From NCBI GenBank assembly GCA_025353525.1, contig JANXOO010001473.1:1-6529 (forward strand): a stretch of 6,529 nt of DNA. The letters are read 5' to 3'. A program made the position numbers and the translations under genes. Of this stretch, positions 4,631 to 6,529 are shown in pieces. The notes under the pieces are model-generated. The model was not told the DNA's origin. It searched no databases and saw nothing but the letters and a program-made list of their open reading frames with translations. Position 1 is the first letter of the stretch, and every line of letters starts with the position of its first letter. The stretch comes from Schlesneria sp. Its GTDB lineage: Bacteria > Planctomycetota > Planctomycetia > Planctomycetales > Planctomycetaceae.

Positions 4631-6529
4631 TCAGTCAATATTGACTGTACGAACAATTCGAAACCCGTTTCTATTAAAGTCGATATCAGGTTGGTATTCG
4701 ACGCGATAGCCAGAATTCAAATCGTCGTTACTACTTTGACTGTTCACGCCGAGCAGAGGGCGTTTCATACCGACAACGAAATCGTCGCACCATTCAGCGG
4801 CGTTACCGTTCATGTCGAACAGTCCCCAATCATTGGGCTTCAAACGTCCAACGGGCGACGACACCCAGAGTTGTTTGGCCGAATTCCAGGAATCTGAAAT
4901 CAACCATGCATACTTTCCGGCAAACGACACATCGTTGCCAGTTGAGGCAAATGTCGTCGTACCGGCACGGCAGGCAAATTCCCATTCAATGGCTGTCGGC
5001 AAACGGTACCCGGGCCTTGCAAGATGCTCGAAATCGGGATGCCACGAACTTCCGACTTCTCCGTTGGCGGGGTAGACAGGCTCAAGTCCCTCGGCCCTGG
5101 AAAGCCAGTTGCAATACAAATGAGCTGTATTCCAAAGGACGACGTTGGCCGGGCAATCATCTGTCGGTCCATAATCCCGATTCACGTATTTTCCCGGATC
5201 GCATTTAAGAAGTTGTCCAATGGTTACTTCTTTCGTCGACATCAGAAAGCGTCGGCCAATCGAGGATTCCTTTCTTCCGTCGACCAAAACGAGCGTATAA
5301 CCTTCCGAGGTGTTCATCCATTGAGTTCCAGCCAGTTCTCCCACCGGGTGACCGTCGGATCCTGCTTTTTGAGCCCGCTCGATCATGTCAACATCTCCCC
5401 AACGTCGCAGTAACCATTCGCTCGATGAATGCACTCCTGAATCGGGATCATCACGAAAGAGCTTCCTGATCGAATTACGCAGCGGCGCGGTCACATCAGG
5501 ATCATCGGCGCCGTATTCCCCGAGTGCTTGTAAAAGCGATCGAACGATTCCGGAATCCGGCTCGTGTTGCAAACGGATCGCTATTTTCGCCACAGGAACG
5601 CGAGTCGCCTGCAAGTCGTGGATCAGCGCCGTTCGCGTCGTCGGGTCAGGCGAGAATCCCAGCAAACGCCATAGCTCATCGGAATTCCCGGTGTCGGGCC
5701 GGGCAAGCAACAGTGCTGCGGCTAGTCCTCGTCGCCGATCTTGCTCAGTGCCGTTCAATTCAATGCCATTGATTTTCGGGTTCCCTCGTACGACTTCCCA
5801 AAGTACGTTCTGAGAAAGTTCATCAGCCGATTTGAAGAGGATTTCCTTTTGAGAATCCGGTGCGACAAGGTAGTATGAAGTTCTCACGTCAATATCATTG
5901 CTGGTATATGACGCGAGAAGCGGGACCGCGACCCCTGCATGAACTTCTTCGGCTTTTCCCCGGAGCATTTTCATCAATCGCGGTACGAGGTACGGTGTCA
6001 AATGTGGCAAGAGGAACTTTGACACTGGACGCATCGATCGTTCAAGCCGGTCAAAATGATGGAGACGTTTCGAGCACGCGTCGACCAACTGCCATGCAAT
6101 CACGTCTGCCGAGTTCTCCCATCGTGCATCAACGGATGGCACACCAGGAGGGTCAACTGACGCCAGCAGTTGAGCGGCGCTGAATTGCCGATGTTGCAAA
6201 TGCGGTGTTCGTTCGTCCGGTGATTCAATCATTTCCCAGTTGCGCGACGCCAACTCCTTCGCAAACGGCTTGAGTGCGATTGCAGCGATGGCCGTATTCT
6301 CGACCGAATCATTTTCTGCGGCGCGGTCCATGACATGACGGTAGATGTTTTCATACCCCGCCGGATTCCATGGTAATTGGGCGACGCGCAGCAGGAATTG
6401 TTCGGTTGATCCGTCGGCAGCGACTGCAATTGCTTCTTTTAACAGCGGTTCAGCGAGACGCCGGTTCGACGAAAGTTGCTCGATCAGCGCGGGAGCCGTC
6501 TGAAAACTTGCGGTTCGCAGCTGATCAAC
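4631..6529 (-). CDS. FGE/SUMF1-like protein with HEAT-like repeats (N-terminus beyond right edge; probable Ser/Thr kinase fusion)
   Basis: The frame is open from the right edge to TGA at 4633-4631: 632 visible residues, starting in mid-gene. The in-frame ATG at 6331 is not the start, because protein-like sequence (LPWNPAGYENIYRHV, visible residues 52-66) continues upstream of it. Residues 1-390 are helical, HEAT-like pairs (SLLQALGEYGADDPDV, 331-346). Residues 415-628 form an FGE-sulfatase domain: RFLMSTKEVTIGQLL (427-441), YRLPTAIEWEFACRAGT (508-524), GLFDMNGNAAEWCDD (569-583) and NGFRIVRT (621-628). No cysteine follows W580-C581, and the RGGSW-type segment is changed to LLGVNSQ (593-599), so the cysteine pair that makes formylglycine in true FGE is absent; another role (binding or a different chemistry) is likely. 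In Planctomycetota this repeat-plus-FGE arrangement commonly follows a Hanks-type kinase and TM helix; here that part would lie outside the window (inference). Confidence 0.85.
   Translation of the reverse strand, partial: VDQLRTASFQTAPALIEQLSSNRRLAEPLLKEAIAVAADGSTEQFLLRVAQLPWNPAGYENIYRHVMDRAAENDSVENTAIAAIALKPFAKELASRNWEMIESPDERTPHLQHRQFSAAQLLASVDPPGVPSVDARWENSADVIAWQLVDACSKRLHHFDRLERSMRPVSKFLLPHLTPYLVPRLMKMLRGKAEEVHAGVAVPLLASYTSNDIDVRTSYYLVAPDSQKEILFKSADELSQNVLWEVVRGNPKINGIELNGTEQDRRRGLAAALLLARPDTGNSDELWRLLGFSPDPTTRTALIHDLQATRVPVAKIAIRLQHEPDSGIVRSLLQALGEYGADDPDVTAPLRNSIRKLFRDDPDSGVHSSSEWLLRRWGDVDMIERAQKAGSDGHPVGELAGTQWMNTSEGYTLVLVDGRKESSIGRRFLMSTKEVTIGQLLKCDPGKYVNRDYGPTDDCPANVVLWNTAHLYCNWLSRAEGLEPVYPANGEVGSSWHPDFEHLARPGYRLPTAIEWEFACRAGTTTFASTGNDVSFAGKYAWLISDSWNSAKQLWVSSPVGRLKPNDWGLFDMNGNAAEWCDDFVVGMKRPLLGVNSQSSNDDLNSGYRVEYQPDIDFNRNGFRIVRTVNID
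4632..4647. repeat. 16-nt perfect palindrome at the end of the FGE-like gene
   Basis: CAGTCAATATTGACTG is a perfect palindrome covering the last codons (Val-Asn-Ile-Asp) and part of the stop codon of the FGE-like gene. It may be a protein-binding site or a 3'-end hairpin without a T-tract; it does not look like a terminator on its own. Confidence 0.5.

Noticed and set aside
5385..5813. 142-aa plus-strand ORF
   Set aside because: It is antisense to the repeat region of the FGE-like gene; Ser/Arg-rich composition is typical of a shadow frame.
4631..6331. A complete 566-aa FGE-like protein starting at ATG 6331
   Set aside because: The frame stays open and protein-like to the right edge at 6529, so 6331 is an internal Met and the gene is partial.
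1..6529. tRNA, rRNA, CRISPR array or insertion-sequence ends
   Set aside because: No cloverleaf-type arms, rRNA-like conserved stretches, regularly spaced repeats, or transposase with terminal inverted repeats were seen.

Overview
The window looks like a piece of a Planctomycetota chromosome. I infer this from the protein architectures: a HEAT-like/formylglycine-generating-enzyme-like C-terminal half of the type usually attached to a Ser/Thr kinase, a GT-A glycosyltransferase with a cysteine-rich N-terminal module, and a PDZ/multi-TM/GAF sensor. The moderately GC-rich codon use agrees. All confidently called genes lie on the minus strand, so the window reads from right to left.

Right part (4631-6529): the last 632 codons of a large gene that enters from beyond the right edge. 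It has helical-repeat-like sequence followed by a C-terminal FGE-sulfatase/SUMF1-like domain that lacks the catalytic cysteine pair of true FGE. A 16-nt perfect palindrome covers its stop codon, and a weak hairpin plus T-tract follows. Middle part (2224-4549): a 78-codon ORF of unknown function with a GTG start, a 373-aa GT-A-type glycosyltransferase 8 nt further on, and a 320-aa GT-B-type glycosyltransferase joined to it by an ATGA stop/start overlap. These three look like one operon for making a glycan or glycoconjugate.

Gap (1605-2223): no convincing protein gene. On the minus strand it holds a good intrinsic terminator (1750-1788), whose T-tract lies directly upstream of a strong sigma70-type promoter (TTGAAA-17-AATAAT, 1709-1737). 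Inverted repeats built on ATTGAA overlap the -35 element. The roughly 98-nt leader that follows contains three GGCGCC-centred palindromes that can pair with themselves or each other. On the plus strand there is an apparently orphan intrinsic terminator (2117-2144) and a 54-codon ORF that overlaps it.

Left part (1-1604): one continuous minus-strand reading frame of 534 codons running off the left edge. It encodes an integral-membrane sensor: TM helix, PDZ-like periplasmic domain, multi-TM block, the DRRFFREKY linker and the start of a GAF-like domain. Because it has no stop inside the window it is easily missed, and several shorter overlapping ORFs are its shadows. Its output domain lies outside the window.

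Read together, two signalling-type proteins (a probable kinase/FGE-like protein and a membrane GAF sensor) flank a two-glycosyltransferase operon. A functional link between signalling and glycan synthesis is inference from position only. The terminator-promoter arrangement argues that the sensor gene is a separate transcription unit.
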